Positions 1 through 11,975 of a stretch of DNA of 64,000 bases are shown here, piece by piece (position 1 is the first letter of the stretch; every line of letters starts with the position of its first letter). Under the pieces are notes generated by a model. The model searched no databases and was not told the DNA's origin. It was given only the letters and a program-made list of their open reading frames with translations. The DNA comes from Pocillopora verrucosa (taxonomy: Eukaryota > Cnidaria > Anthozoa > Scleractinia > Pocilloporidae). The translations under genes were made by a program, and so were the position numbers. The stretch spans positions 12,666,292 through 12,730,291 of the forward strand of contig NC_089313.1 of the NCBI RefSeq assembly GCF_036669915.1, read 5' to 3'.

Positions 1-63
1 CATGATTATTTCCATTCAAATCCTAAAAAGATGCATTATAACAAAGTAGCTGTGGTATCATAC

Positions 64-3000
64 CTCAATGACCTCTTTGATTTTCTCTCTTTTCATATCA
101 CCATTAAATTTTGCAGCCAATAACAAGCAGGAACCTAACAATAAAAATTTGAAATTAGGATGGTTTCATAAACCCAACTACTGACAGACAAAAGAAAAAT
201 TATCTCCTCTTCACATTCCAAGTTAAGCTTCCAGACACACCAGTTCTAAAAATATAAAAGCTATTTACATGTATAATAAAGTCAGAGAATCAATTTATAG
301 AAAAAGAAGAAGAAAAAGAATGCCTACCTGCCAGAAGCTTTCTGTTTGCCTTAGTAATCTTTTCCTGTAAAAAAAATATATTGTGTTCAAAAATGTGCAT
401 ACACTGTAAGTCACAAATATTTAAATAAAAAGTAAGTAAAATGCACCATCACAGCAGGCTAATCCCAGAACACATGATCAGGACTGGTGTTGCCTACTCA
501 TCACACCTTCCCACCTAAGGCAGGGGTTTATTGGATCAATTTCAACAACATAATAATCACTGCAAACTTCTATTCATGTGGTTAGCACAGAAATAAGTAA
601 CATGATCTCAATATAAAGAAAGATATTTTTCGCCTTGTCACAAGTGTGGGACAAAGAAAAAATTTCAAGTCACCATGAGGAATCGAACCTCAGACCTTCA
701 GATTCTGTGCTCTAATGCTCTCTCACTGAGCCACAGAGACTCTATGGTGAGCAAAGCCCATTATGAAGTTCATATATGACACACGTCCTGCATACTGCTG
801 GGTACTTCAATGCTCTACCGTGTATGTTGCTACTGTATGTTGCATGTTATTGTTATTGTACATGTTATTTTAACAGTTACACAACACAAAAGAAGTTTGG
901 TATGATCCCTAAGTTTTTAGTTCAATATATCCCTTAGTGTTTAGTTCTATTCCTGCAGTGCTGAGAAAGAGAATTTGTTCAACATTAAACAGCCTCTTAA
1001 GTGGGTGATCATTTCCTTTCTTCTCACGACTTTACCATTTGATTCAGGGGTGATATTGTAAGGAGAAATTATATACTAGTCACTCTTAGGGGTTAAAGGG
1101 CTGAGCCAAAATTCCCTGAGCAAAAAATGAAATTTTACCTTCAAAATAAGTTTTTCAAAGTAGACAAATGCATAACCCACTGTGGTTGGATCAAGCAGGC
1201 AATCCTGAGAAGCAAAGGCATTAAGGTATTATTATCAATTATAATATTAACATAACCCTTCCAGCATCTACTTCACACGAACAGATTACTGAAGACAGTA
1301 TAAGCAAAATGTAGATTGTACACCCCATAGCTTTCTGTGTCATGTCATACAAATATTAACTTAACATGGAACTAAAGCAATGAAGGAAAAAAATAACAAC
1401 AATTAAACTGTGTCAGATTATCCCAAACAACACATGAAAAATTTGCACAGCACTTGACTTGTAAGGTAATTCTGAGTCTTGGGCAAACTTACTTGTGATA
1501 ATGCTATTTTTATAATATCTCTCTTTAAGCTGAAAAAAATAAAAAGTATCATAGTTAGGAACTTTTAAGATTCTCAAACTACCTTCAGCTAAACAGCATC
1601 TGCAATCAACAATTGACTGCATTCTGCTATTGAAACATTCACAATGTGACCATAGTCCTCAGTAACTGTTTTACAAATGGATTCTATGTTGTGGTATGTC
1701 TTTTCTTTTACAGATCACAGGTGACATCAAAATGTGGTCACAACAAAAAAGCGGCACATGAGGTACAGCCAAGTGTGTCACTTATGTTCTCACCACAACT
1801 TGACACCTTCTGTGATCTATCATTGAACAGACCCACAACAATGAGGAACCTTTGATTTTTGTAATCAAGAAGAAAATTTTGTCAGTGATGAGATTATCTG
1901 GGTGTCTGTCCTTCAATAGATCAAGGATAGGAACCAATTGAAATGTATGTTTAATTCAGCTTATTATATAACACATGATAGAAATCTCAAGCTTTTAATC
2001 TACTTGTTAAAAGGGAAAAAATCTTGTTACCTTCTTAATTTTGTGAGGGTAATGTTGAGATTTGGAAACTTTTCTCTGAATTGTTCATTCAGGTCTTTTT
2101 TCAGCTCAGAAGGCTTTGCATATGCCACCATGGATACCTGAAAAGCATATTCATTTGATATTTATATCTTCCCTTCCTTTTTTTATAGGAAAATACTTTG
2201 CCATTTCAGTTTTATGATATTTGGTGAAACATTGGTGTGGTAAAGGGGGTGGGGGAGATATACCCCCATGAAATTTTTGTTTTTAGTGACACTTTGCCAC
2301 AAATGAGGACAGTAATCTAGAGCATGAAAAAGCAGCGGTGGTAGATAGTGAGCTGTTGAAAGATGTTAAAGAATTACTGATTTAGAAATACTTCCTAATT
2401 TCCATATAAATTATACTTACCAAGTATGAAGTCAAGTTGAGAACCTTTCTGTGCCGACCTGATTTCAGTTCAGGATTATCAAGAAGAAGAGGATCATACC
2501 AACTGGGTGGTGGCAATGCTCCCTCAACATTCTCTGAAGGATATAAAGAATCAGAAAATTTTCACAACATTTTCAAAACTGAACACCTACATCATTACTT
2601 TGATAAACAAGTCCTGAATATTATCATTTCATGTAACACAGGTTTCGATGAAAAAAAGCCCTTATAACCCCTTTTCTGGGAACAGCTGCCTATTGCACTT
2701 CCCTTGATGTGATGAAATTCTAGCTATGGATCTTTAATAATAAAAGTCTCAGATAAGAAGAGTTAACATTAATTTACCTGAAACAAGTCCTCCATTATCC
2801 ATTGGTAAAGGTACAGATGGAGATCCTTTGTTGGAAACAGCTTCATTCCAAGCCAAGGGATACGTTGATATCAGAAATGATCTGTATGATACTGGCTAAA
2901 AAGGAACAAATTTAAATGAAAAGATATTTAGTTCACATACTTCAGATTACAGTTACTATAATAAACTTCTCACCTCTACTGTCACTGCCAACCCAGTTAG

Positions 3001-6000
3001 TACTTGTTTCCATTTATCACTAAAACTAAATGACTTGTGTACCTTGTCAATTGTTCCAAGTTGAACCCCTTCAATACCAGCAGACTGGCTGGGTGTAGCT
3101 ATGGATATCTTCTTGACACTACAAAAAAGGAGTGGGAAATCATTTAATCCTTTCTATTAATACCACAACCTCAAGCCAATTCATTCATGGTAGAGAGATG
3201 ATTGACCCTTTAACTCCCATGAGTGACCAAGACAGAATTTCTCCTTACAATATCAATACAATATCAAGCAGACAAGTGATGAGAAAAAAAATCAATTAGA
3301 GGATTATAAGTTGATCCAGTACCAAATTCTCCAAACTAACATCACAAGAACTGTATGGCAGACAGTAAGGAGAATTACCAATGAGATCTTGGGAGTTAAA
3401 GGGTTAAGCAAGATAATGATTCTCACAGGTGAAGTGCAATTTTAGCAATTGCAGAAAGTTAAGCTTGGAAAAATTCAAATGGCTTATTCATTCTAGATTG
3501 CTTACAGAATCGTATAATTAGTATTAGGTAATAACATGATTTCAAGTGCAATCTGGTGTTAATAAGTAAGAGTAAATTTTTCAAAGACAACAAAATTGCA
3601 CAAGCCTGGAGGGTAAGTACAATTTGTAGTATTTGATAAATTTACAAGTGCTTGTTACATAAAATTGCAAGAGAAATCATGTAATTACTTTTTGATAAAG
3701 TACAAGAAAAAACATCACAGAAAGTCAAGACAGACAAAATTGTGAAAGCGTGTGCACACTATTTGTAATTTGCACCCATGTTACACCTTTGCACTGGTTT
3801 TACAACTTTGCACTTTTGTTACATGAGAATGCACTTGTTTTCAGCCACTCAGAAGCTTATAATTTTTTCACGTACTTTATTATCTACAGAAATGGAAGAG
3901 TGTAAAATAAACCAAACAAAATGACTCATTGTAGATGCCAATCACTCTGATTCTTTGGTCTCACCTCATTCCTTCTTGGCCTGCTTCTTGGTTTTCCTTA
4001 TGATATTTCAGGACAGAGTAGGTGGCCAGTGGAGCCTTTTGAGAAGAACACAAGACTATTCTGTAAACAAATGACATGTCAACTATTAGTCAGTGCTGAA
4101 ATAAAATTTCAACTCAGAGTACCTTATTGAACGCAAGTTTTGTATCTTTTATCTTTTCCTTGTTTGTATTGGCACCTAATGGGATGTGACCATAACAAAT
4201 ATGTATCAGTTATGTCCAGCGTGTTGCCTATAAATTCACAGATATGGATTGATGATTTTCTAACTGAATTCATTATGTGTCTCTTTGTTCAAATAATGGA
4301 ATAAAAAGTAACTGAATTTCAAAATTCAGCATTCTTGCTTGGGCAATTTACAGTCATGGTTTACCACATGACCACAGCATCATAGCATTTACTAAGAGTG
4401 AGATTCTTTTCATACATTTCATTGGAGAAACTTTCAACAGAAACAATGAAATCAAATGAAAAAAGGTAGAGATTATGCAGTAAAATCTTTGAGACCACCA
4501 TAAAGGTTGCAATAGATCCCAGATGGTTGTAGCTTGCACAGTCAAATTTCTGAACCATGTTACTGAAACTTTTTAAGACAAATCTCTTTCCATAGGACTG
4601 CAAAAATTTGTGGGAAATTGGAAGTCAACCTTTTGTCCTTTACAGTACTGGTTCAACAATATTGGTCAAAGCAAAAAGTTGTACATGAGTTATCCAAGAT
4701 GACCAAAGAAACTGTGCAATGAACAATGAAAAAGATTAAGAAAATTATTGCAGAGCTTTTTATCAAAATGGACCACAGCTTAGTTTCAAAATAATTGCAA
4801 TAATACAAGATGACGGCAAGAAATGTGACATGTTTCAAATTTCTGAGACTAGAGACACTGATGGATTGTGTGGTTTTTCCATTAGATTATAGTTTGTACA
4901 ACTTACAATTCCTTAATCTTCTCTAACCCTAATTTCAATTCCCCAATCACTTTGGGATGAACATAACACTCAGGAAAACATTTCAGGACAGAGCATTATT
5001 CAGTCCAATATAGAGCAAGTTAAAAGGAATTATTTGTTTCATAACCCTCCTTTTATTATCAAAACGTTATTTTTATTCAGTATATTTTGTATGCAGCTTT
5101 AAAAGGGATTTCAAACCAACAACGAGAAACAAAAGCAGATTGTAAATCTATTTCTTGAATTGTTGCATTTCTACTTTTCCTAGCTTTGATTTGAACTCTA
5201 TGTTGACATCCACCTTCTTATATTGCTTTGCTTTTTTATTTTTGTTTCCAAAATGTGTCACTAAGATTGGACAAATATCAAATCAATACAACATTCCTTA
5301 AGCATCCAAGACTGCAAAATTTCCCATATGCTATGCCAAGTCTAGGAATGCCTTTTGATTACCATTTTAATTCAGACATGGAGTATATTCAGTTGACAGT
5401 ATTCTCATGCTACTAGAGTTTTATCTGAAAATCCTGCATCACATATTAAGAAATATCAACAATATTGCCTGCAATCTGCCAGCCCCATACCACATGACGC
5501 AGTTTAACCAGAGTGGATGAGAACAAAAATTCCTTGGTTCCAAATAAATATATTTAACTATATTTGATTAAGTTGCAGAGTACTGTGTAGCTTAGCGGAT
5601 TTTTTTCATATAGATCTACAGACATTTCAATAAATCAAAACAAGGCAGATTCTTTGGACAACGTTGTAAAGATTCAGTGTGGAACTCAGCTTCATCTTAA
5701 TTGACAAAAGTAAAATTATGCAATAATAATTTGATAGAAGACTCTTTGATTAAATAATTTATGATCAAGAACACTTCATTAAATCTTAATTTTTTTGTGA
5801 CACTATAGCTTGTTATAAGGGGACGACATGATTTGAAAAATCGCCTGATATTTGTAAAAGTGAATTTGCTCTCACCTCTTGTCATTTGCTCGTCTCTTGT
5901 GGTGGAAAGAAGATCCCGCCAAACACAAAATCCGATTCTTCGTACGTTGGAAACTAACACTCGTAGTCGAAGGGTCGTAGGACGATTCAGACATTGAAAC

Positions 6001-6360
6001 ACTCCTTCGTATCATTACGGAACTCTCCTGACATTTTCTCTCATGAATAGCCTCCGTAACACTACGTTGTCTGTGTATTGATCGTTTGGAGCTGTCCTCA
6101 AAAGATTCTCCACTGGAGGTCGAGGGTTCAGATACAGAGTGCAGCAGTTTATTCCGTGTCCTTCTTGTCGCTTCTAGCGAGAGGCCAGTGTCTCTACGAT
6201 CGTGTTCATTGCTTTCTTTGAGACTAGCCTTTTCTTTTTTCCGTTCAGCTGCTTCCTTTGTAATATTTCCATCCAGTGAAATATTCGAAAGGAAAGCACA
6301 TGCCGTAGCAACACGCTTTGACCTTCCCTTACTAGGACGGCTAGCCGTCACAGCCGCCAT
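64..6360 (-). CDS. CABLES1: CABLES1/2-like (Cdk5 and Abl enzyme substrate), 3' end outside the window
   Basis: Ten exons were assembled on the minus strand: 5876-6360, 3965-4060, 3043-3118, 2778-2895, 2421-2533, 2031-2137, 1493-1529, 1139-1204, 328-364 and 64-134. All junctions are GT-AG and keep phase, giving 402 residues before the left edge. The ATG at 6360 reads MAAVTASRPSKG. The open frame continues upstream only to a GTG, so I chose the ATG. Residues 22-31 (AFLSNISLDG) match the N-terminal CABLES signature. The exons from 2533 leftward give SWYDPLLLDNPEL, then AKPSELKKDLNEQFREKFP and DPTTVGYAFVYFEKL, then NRKLLAGSCLLLAAKF. These align by memory with the conserved C-terminal cyclin-box-like region of human CABLES1. 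In mammals CABLES proteins link cyclin-dependent kinases to tyrosine kinases such as Abl and Wee1. The serine-rich linker (about 80-150) is poorly conserved. The gene cannot be assigned to CABLES1 rather than CABLES2, because invertebrates usually have one. Confidence 0.93.
668..741 (-). repeat. tRNA-derived SINE head (tRNA-like, 74 nt)
   Basis: Read on the minus strand, this is a 74-nt cloverleaf-like sequence. It has an A box (TGGCTCAGTGAGAGAGC), a 4-bp D stem, a 5-bp anticodon stem and a perfect 5-bp T stem around TTCGATT with the B box GGTTCGATTCC. The anticodon loop appears to be 8 nt and the acceptor stem has a T-T mismatch, which argues against a working tRNA. There is no CCA and the sequence runs on into non-tRNA DNA. 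It lies in a CABLES intron. A decayed tRNA gene is the alternative. Confidence 0.65.
929..1100. repeat. TTAA-type MITE, family B (partial)
   Basis: This is a degraded copy of the element seen at 26242-26444 and 63669-63863. The right part is recognisable: a run resembling GATATTGTAAGGAGAAATTA, then CACTCTTAGGGGTTAAAGGG. The left end is poorly defined. Confidence 0.5.
1680..1870. repeat. Foldback MITE, family D (diverged copy)
   Basis: Two inverted arms flank a short centre. The left arm contains CAGATCACAGGTGACATCAA and the right arm carries its reverse complement with changes. The same foldback, with the motif GACGTCAAAATGTGGT, occurs at 13384-13569. The copy sits in a CABLES intron. Confidence 0.6.
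3206..3403. repeat. TTAA-flanked MITE, family A
   Basis: The element is 198 bp and begins CCCTTTAACTCCCA and ends TGGGAGTTAAAGGG, so the termini are inverted repeats. Flanks are TTGA on the left and TTAA on the right. The inner sequence contains GAATTTCTCCTTACAATATC. Five more copies occur in the window. It is non-coding and intronic to CABLES. Confidence 0.8.
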
Positions 6361-6366
6361 ATTGGC
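6345..6366 (-). promoter_or_regulatory. YY1-like motif over the CABLES start codon
   Basis: The start codon is embedded in AATATGGCGGCTGTG on the minus strand. This fits the metazoan YY1-type core ATGGCGGC, a motif often found just downstream of transcription starts and overlapping the first ATG. The surrounding bases also form a near palindrome around CCATATTGG. This is a motif match only. Confidence 0.35.
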
Positions 6367-6615
6367 GGTTGTTGACAAATTGAGCCTCACCAGCCTGTGC
6401 CTGGGCTTCCGTAAATTGTACTCAACCTACCCCTGAAGACATAGCTGTATCCACAGGTCACCCAGGCGCGGCAGCCTAGACAGCCCTACACATCGTAAAA
6501 ATTTCAAGAAAAATATTATTTATTCGAAGAGACAGAATTTTACCATTTCAAACAGCAACTAATGCTCAAAAGAGCAACGACGGTCCGAATTTTGACTGGG
6601 TGACCCTATTCACCG

Positions 6616-7727
6616 GAGTAATGGAATGGTGGAATGGTGGAATAGAAAATTGGGGGAATGGAAAATTGATGGAATGGAAAATTGATGGAATGGAAAATTG
6701 ATGGAATGGAAAATTGGTGGAATGGAAAATTGGTGGAATTGAAAAGTGGTGGAATGTAAAAGTGGTGGAATAGAAAATTGGTGGAATGAGAAATTAGTGG
6801 AATTGAAAAGTGGTGGAATGGAAAAGTGGTGGAATAGAAAATTGGTGGAATGGAGAATTGGTAGAACGGAGAATTGGTAGAATGGAGAAATAGTCGAATG
6901 GAAAATTGGTGGAATGGAGGAATGGAGAAATGGAGAAATGGAGAAATGGAGAAATGGAGAAATGGTGAAATGGAGAAATGGAGAAATGGAGAAATGGAGA
7001 AATGGAGAAATGATGGAATGGAGAAATAGAGAAATGGAGAAATGGAGAGAAATGGAGAAATGGAGAAACCGAGGAATGGTGGAATAGAGAAATGATGGAA
7101 TTGAGGAATGGAGGAATGGAGAAATGGAGGAATGGAGAAATGGAGAAATGGAGAAATGGAGAAATGGAGAAATGGAGAAATGGAGAAATGGAGAAATGGA
7201 GAGAAATGGAGAAATGGAGAGAAATGATGGAAAAGGGAAACGGAATGGTTGAATGGGGAAATGGTTGAATGGGGAAATGGTTGAATGGGGAAATGGTTGA
7301 ATGGGGAAATGGTTGAATGGGGAAATGGTTGAATGGGGAAATGGTTGAATGGGGAAATGGTTGAATGGGGAAATGGTTGAATGGGGAAATGGTGGAATAG
7401 AGAAATCGAGGAATGGTGGAATGGTGGAATGGTGGAATGGTAGAATGGTGGAATGGTAGAATGGTGGAATGGTAGAATGGTGGAATGGTAGAATGGTGGA
7501 ATGGTAGAATGGTGGAATAGTAGAATGGTGGAATGGTGGAATGACAGAATGGAGGAATGATGGAATGATGGAATAGTGGAATGGTAGAATGGTAGAATTG
7601 TACAATGATAGAATGGTGGATTAGTAGAATAGTGGAATGGTAGAATGGTAGAATGGTGGAATGGAGGAATAATGGAATGGAGGAATGATGGAATGGAGGA
7701 ATGACGGAATGGCGGAATGGCGGATTG
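6616..7727. repeat. Purine-rich minisatellite (GGAATGG / GGAGAAATGG units)
   Basis: About 1.1 kb of imperfect short units built from GGAATGGTGGAAT and GGAGAAATGG covers the region, with G and A almost exclusively on the plus strand except for T. Within it, 7243-7391 is a cleaner block of about nine units of 16 bp (GAATGGGGAAATGGTT). The long minus-strand open frames across it (Ile-Pro-Pro-Phe-His-rich) are a by-product of the repeat. It begins about 250 bp upstream of the CABLES start codon. Confidence 0.9.
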
Positions 7728-7979
7728 CCATGTTGTATGAAACAAAAGTCTCACAAAAGTGGAAGCACAGTTTAATCATAGAACAGAAGCATAGTTTAAT
7801 CATTATTGAAGATAGACCGATAGTGGAACACTGAGGTTCTTGAACTAGCCCCCTACTAGTTATCATTATTATTATTATTTTTATTTATCATTGTTCATAT
7901 TATTATTTGTTACCAATAAATTATTGGTTGAGTGTCAATTATTCAACATTCAGGCATCTTTCTCTTGAGAATCGTAATA

Positions 7980-8497
7980 ATTCGATTTAACGCGCCCGGG
8001 GAGCCTATTTACTTTTGGTACCTCAAGGGAGGGTGCTTATTTGAAACCGGGCGCCTATTAGGGACAGGATGCATATTTCTTTTAAAGAAAAAGAAGAATG
8101 TGAAACAAAGTATCGATGTATATTTGACTGAGGATCAAAAAGACTGGAAAACAGACTTGTCCCTGGATCCTTCCTCGCAAAATTTTAAGACAGGGTCCTT
8201 CGATTCAAGGAAATGTGCACTCACGGCGACATAAAAGTTGAGAGACTGAGACAAAGACCACTTTTCTCCTTGAGGTTTAAAGTGAGCAATCAAATGAAGA
8301 TGGACCATAGTTTATCTCAATGTACATGTTCCCTAACTGATGCAAAATAGGAGTGTTATTGGAATAGGGGCGCTTACTCAGGAGGGGCGCTTATTGGAAT
8401 GAGGGTGCTTACTCTGTAGGGGCACTTAAAAGAATAGGGACCCTTATTAAAAAAAAATTCGAAAGAAGGGGTGCTTAGTAGAGAGGGGACGATTAGT
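7980..8497. repeat. Diverged MITE-like block with GGGCGCTTATT units
   Basis: Recurrent short motifs such as GGGTGCTTATT, GGGCGCCTATT, GGGGCGCTTACT and GGGGCGCTTATTGGAAT occur here. Similar motifs (GGGGCGTTTATT, AATAAGCGTCC) recur near 43910-43970 and, reverse-oriented, near 47590-48060. This suggests fragments of one repeat family. No gene is seen between 7728 and 8497. Confidence 0.45.
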
Positions 8498-9226
8498 GGC
8501 TGTTTACCAATTTCAGGAGCCATTACTTGAGCTCCAGCCAGTCTACAATTTCGAACAGACAATTTTTTTTTACCGATAGAATTTTTCTTTTAGATATACA
8601 AGAGATTTTGGTTGCTGCCTTAAATTTCAGTTCATCGAGATAACTGAATTTCTATACTTAGGGTCGTTGTTTATCGGGGGAGGGGTGGGGGAGCTCGGTG
8701 GATTTTGGCTGTAATATACTTATGATCCCCCTGTGAGGCAGTTAACTGACAGTTAATTGGCAGTCAATTTTCCATAGTCCTCCACTTATACTCTGTTGGC
8801 GACGACTGATCCCCCTTCCACTCCCCCTTAAGACCATGTGATCCCCCCCCCAACGTCCCCCGTTACCCCGTTCCCAAGTCCCCCCTCTCGGGCGATAATA
8901 GCTGGTCCTTAAAATAGAAATTGTCTTTGCGGAAAACTGATTGCTCCGTGCTTTCAGCTGTTTATAAATGAAAGAGAAAATATTTAGCTATTTAAGATAT
9001 GTCAGAGTTCGAGAACTAGTGATTATCTACTTTTTTTTCGACAGGGTTATTGGAAAAAATGGTGTAACCGTCATCTTAACTGTCTTAAATTAATGATAGC
9101 AACACGTACTGTTAGGTTGACAGAGTTTGTTCAAATAATATTTTCTCCACTAGACAATTCAATAGCCTTGTAAAAAGGTTTTCTTCTCTTGGGGCAGCCT
9201 GTAATTTACAACAATATAATGATATT

Positions 9227-10132
9227 TTAACAACACCACAACTGTCCAATAATTTCCTTTACTTTTTTTCTCACCTCTCCGATCTTCCAGCAGTACAGGA
9301 CCGGGTTTAGAGATGAGTTCATGAAAATCATAGTCTGTGTAGCCATCTTTGGCACCACTTTGTCAAGCATTTTTGTTCCAGCTAATATCCCATAAGGAAC
9401 ATAACACACAAATAAAGCAAACTGCACCCACAAAATGCTGGACACCGTTTTTTTGTACCTTGCTATGTTCAGCTGATTCCCTAATTCGCTAAGACGTCCT
9501 TGGGGGAAATTGTTTTGTACTTGGGTTTGATGCTGTCGTAACCTAAGGTATATCTTGACAAAAGAGGAAATTGAAGTAATCAGAGACAGCAGAATGAAAG
9601 TAGAGGATAACTTTTGTCCAACGTCTCTTCTCCAAACCCAGAGCGCTACAAATAGAGCACCAGTAAGCCAAAAAGAAATGACAACATAGCGAATTCGACT
9701 GAAAGTTACGACATGTTTGTATCGCATACCCAGCATCAAGGCAAGAAGTCTGTCCACATTGACTGCAGTTGACGTCAAAACAGATATCCCACATAAAATG
9801 TTTGTTAAACCTCCGCCAACTTTAAAAATATAATACAGACTATTCACGTTCATCTCTCTTACATGGAGCATAAAGTAGGCGCAGAATAGTGGTTGTACAA
9901 TAAAACCGACGCAAAGATCAGTCACCGCTAAGCACTGAAAGAGGAGTTTTGTCGGCGGATGAATAGAAGTCACTTGCCGGAGAGCGAAGAGGATAAGAAC
10001 ATTGCCAAGAAATGCCGTGAAGGCAAGAAAAATGTTCAGACCTAAGAAAAATTCTACTACACCTGTTGTAGTTTTGCTGATAGCTTGACTTAGCTTCACC
10101 ACTTGGTCTATATTTCCAGAACTGCCGGCCAT
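9227..10132 (-). CDS. Class A GPCR, melanocortin-like, copy A
   Basis: This is an intronless frame of 301 residues starting at an ATG at 10132. It has seven hydrophobic segments. Class A marks: GN at 43-44 (TM1), D72 in LAVTDL (TM2), DRL at 127-129 in place of DRY, CYVPY at 243-247 (TM6) and NPVLY at 276-280 (TM7). The extracellular loop 2 is very short and has no cysteine, and no cysteine stands at the usual top of TM3. The canonical ECL2 disulfide is therefore missing, as in melanocortin receptors. The tail is short and ends in CC, a possible palmitoylation site. It is expected in the plasma membrane, coupling to G proteins. The ligand is unknown. Lineage-specific expansions of such receptors are known in corals. 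It is about 88% identical to the copy at 16597-17502. Family placement below class A is uncertain. Confidence 0.9.
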   Translation of the reverse strand: MAGSSGNIDQVVKLSQAISKTTTGVVEFFLGLNIFLAFTAFLGNVLILFALRQVTSIHPPTKLLFQCLAVTDLCVGFIVQPLFCAYFMLHVREMNVNSLYYIFKVGGGLTNILCGISVLTSTAVNVDRLLALMLGMRYKHVVTFSRIRYVVISFWLTGALFVALWVWRRDVGQKLSSTFILLSLITSISSFVKIYLRLRQHQTQVQNNFPQGRLSELGNQLNIARYKKTVSSILWVQFALFVCYVPYGILAGTKMLDKVVPKMATQTMIFMNSSLNPVLYCWKIGEVRKKVKEIIGQLWCC

Positions 10133-10156
10133 TATGGTTTGGTTAAATCATCTGCC

Positions 10157-10166
10157 ATCATATGAT
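10157..10166. promoter_or_regulatory. Palindromic E-box-like decamer upstream of GPCR copy A
   Basis: The palindrome ATCATATGAT lies 25 bp upstream of the start codon. At the same place in copy B the sequence is ATCACGTGAT (17527-17536). Both contain a CANNTG core. Function is inferred from motif form only. Confidence 0.3.
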
Positions 10167-11288
10167 GCTTGCCGTGATGTTGCTTGGCGTTCTTTAGTAG
10201 CGTATGGACGATTTTTTTACGTCAGCAGAATAATTCAGTCAATCGTGTTTAATGATTTGAGGGTATTTGGTACCCATAGCTGGTGTGATCGCCGCTTTTT
10301 AAGTACTTTTGTTTTGTCAGCGTGTAAGCGCGTTGTCATACGTGATCGAATAGGCAATCACTCTCTTGGAAATGGAGTTACTACCTGATCTGTAATAATC
10401 AAGATATAAAGTTTCTTTTCATTAAAACCCTGACAGACCTCGGAACACCTGTATCACATGTCACGTAGCGCCCCAAGGCAGTCATTAGTTAAGCTAATAG
10501 AACAGGCGAACGTCACATTTGCAGGTTTGCTTGCATTGAATCGTGTACTCTTCGTGACAGGTCAACACGTATTTTAAGTTGTGTGTCACAATCGTTTCTT
10601 CTATTTGTATATAGGTAATTAAGTCAATGTCCTGAAGGATGTCTGCTGTAATAACTTAATCTTCGGCTCTAATTGATCTTAGCTAATAAGAGTTTGATTT
10701 CATCGAAGAGATGTGGGGTGCCCTCAATAAGACAAGATTTATTGAAAATGGTTCTTACACCGGTCTAGCTCGACAAATGATATCCTCAAATCCCATCCGA
10801 AAAAAATTCAAAATTCTAGGGATACTTTGGACTTAAAAATCTGTCTAGAATTCTAAACCCTAAAAGTTGCATTTAACAGTCGAGTGAAGTCCATAGATGC
10901 AGCGTTTCAAGCCGGTTTTAACGGAAAATTTAACATTGGTTCATTAATTATTAAACTTTGGTCCCACCTCCTGGAAAAGATTTCTATGTACTGAAATTGA
11001 TGAGGTCTCAATTCGTAACTATAATGAGTTTAAAGATCAACTTAAATTTCTGAAAGCAGTGAATGCATAGAAAAATTTTCACCTTCTTTAAAAGCCCATT
11101 TCCAACCTTGATGCAACGCGGTCGTTTGTCTTTGTTTTGAACCACCGCTTTTGTTTAAATTGCGCCTCTGATTGGTCAGTTATTTTTACCTTGTCAAGTC
11201 TCAAAATACCGTCTGCGTTTTCTCCAATGAATTTGGAAGCTTGTCAAAATAATTCTGATTAAAACAGTTCTATACGTTTTAATCCGGA

Positions 11289-11600
11289 ATGGAATCAGAT
11301 GAATCCATTGATTTAGTAGTTTCCGAGGCAGTGAACGCTTATGGATCGGTTGTTGCTAAAGAGGAACATGAAAATCCTCACAAGAATTTCGAAGAAGGTG
11401 AAAATGTTGATCCACCACGTTTTCATTCATTCATCAATTTTTTTAATTGAAGTTTGCCACCCTTGGTAAATAGGACCAAGGGTCAGTTGAAGTTTCATGT
11501 CCGTGCCGGGGGAGGAGCTTGTGCCCGAAAGAGTGGTCGAGGTTGTTGTCCATGCAAAGCAGCAAATAAGAATTGTAACGTAAACTGTCAGTGTCGCTGA
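11289..11600 (+). pseudogene. Interrupted ORF: acidic N part and Cys-rich C part
   Basis: A frame begins at ATG 11289 (MESDESIDLVVSEAVNAYGS), meets TGA at 11448-11450, and continues in the same frame for 49 more codons to TGA at 11598-11600. The second half is basic and cysteine-rich, with ACARKSGRGCCPCKAANKNC and then NVNCQCR, a likely metal-binding cluster. I do not recognise the family. It may derive from a transposon or a small multi-copy gene. The whole stretch 11090-12165 is absent from duplication copy B. The single in-frame stop suggests a decayed gene, though an intron around the stop is possible. Confidence 0.4.
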
Positions 11601-11619
11601 CGTTCCTGCTATGAAGTGA

Positions 11620-11975
11620 CTAAACTTAAGATAATTAAACGTCAGGCAGTCCGATATTTTTCCATATTTCTCACGAAAATGTTCTACCTTTATTTACAAT
11701 CCTCAAGCGCTTCCAGGCAGCCTAAAATTTCGAACTTGATATTTTTCGCTAACACTGTACACAGAGTACGAAGAGATCCAAACGTGACACTAAGAAAATT
11801 TTCACCGAACACTACCGGACACGGTCTTCGAATAACTAAACGTCCGGCAGTCTGATGTTTTTCCATATTTCTCTTTGAAAAATACCAATTTCTATTGGAA
11901 ATATTTTATCTACATTAAGAATCCTCAAGCGCTTCTAGAAAGTGAAAAAATTTGAACGTTGTCCTTTTCGCCGAC
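11620..11975. repeat. Two diverged tandem units of about 206 bp
   Basis: AAACGTCAGGCAGTCCGATA near 11638 is repeated as AAACGTCCGGCAGTCTGATG near 11838. Both are followed by TTTTTCCATATTTCTC and later by AATCCTCAAGCGCTTC. They lie directly downstream of the interrupted Cys-rich frame and are missing in copy B. Confidence 0.55.

Noticed and set aside
668..741. Functional tRNA gene
   Set aside because: The anticodon loop seems to be 8 nt and the acceptor stem is mismatched, so a SINE head fits better.
5872..6390. Longer CABLES start at 6390
   Set aside because: The codon there is GTG. The ATG at 6360 has a good context and matches the family start.
6606..7754. Minus-strand frame of 382 codons, and a second of 331 codons
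   Set aside because: Both are repeats of Ile-Pro-Pro-Phe-His-Ser-like residues produced by the minisatellite. There is no domain and two frames are open at once.
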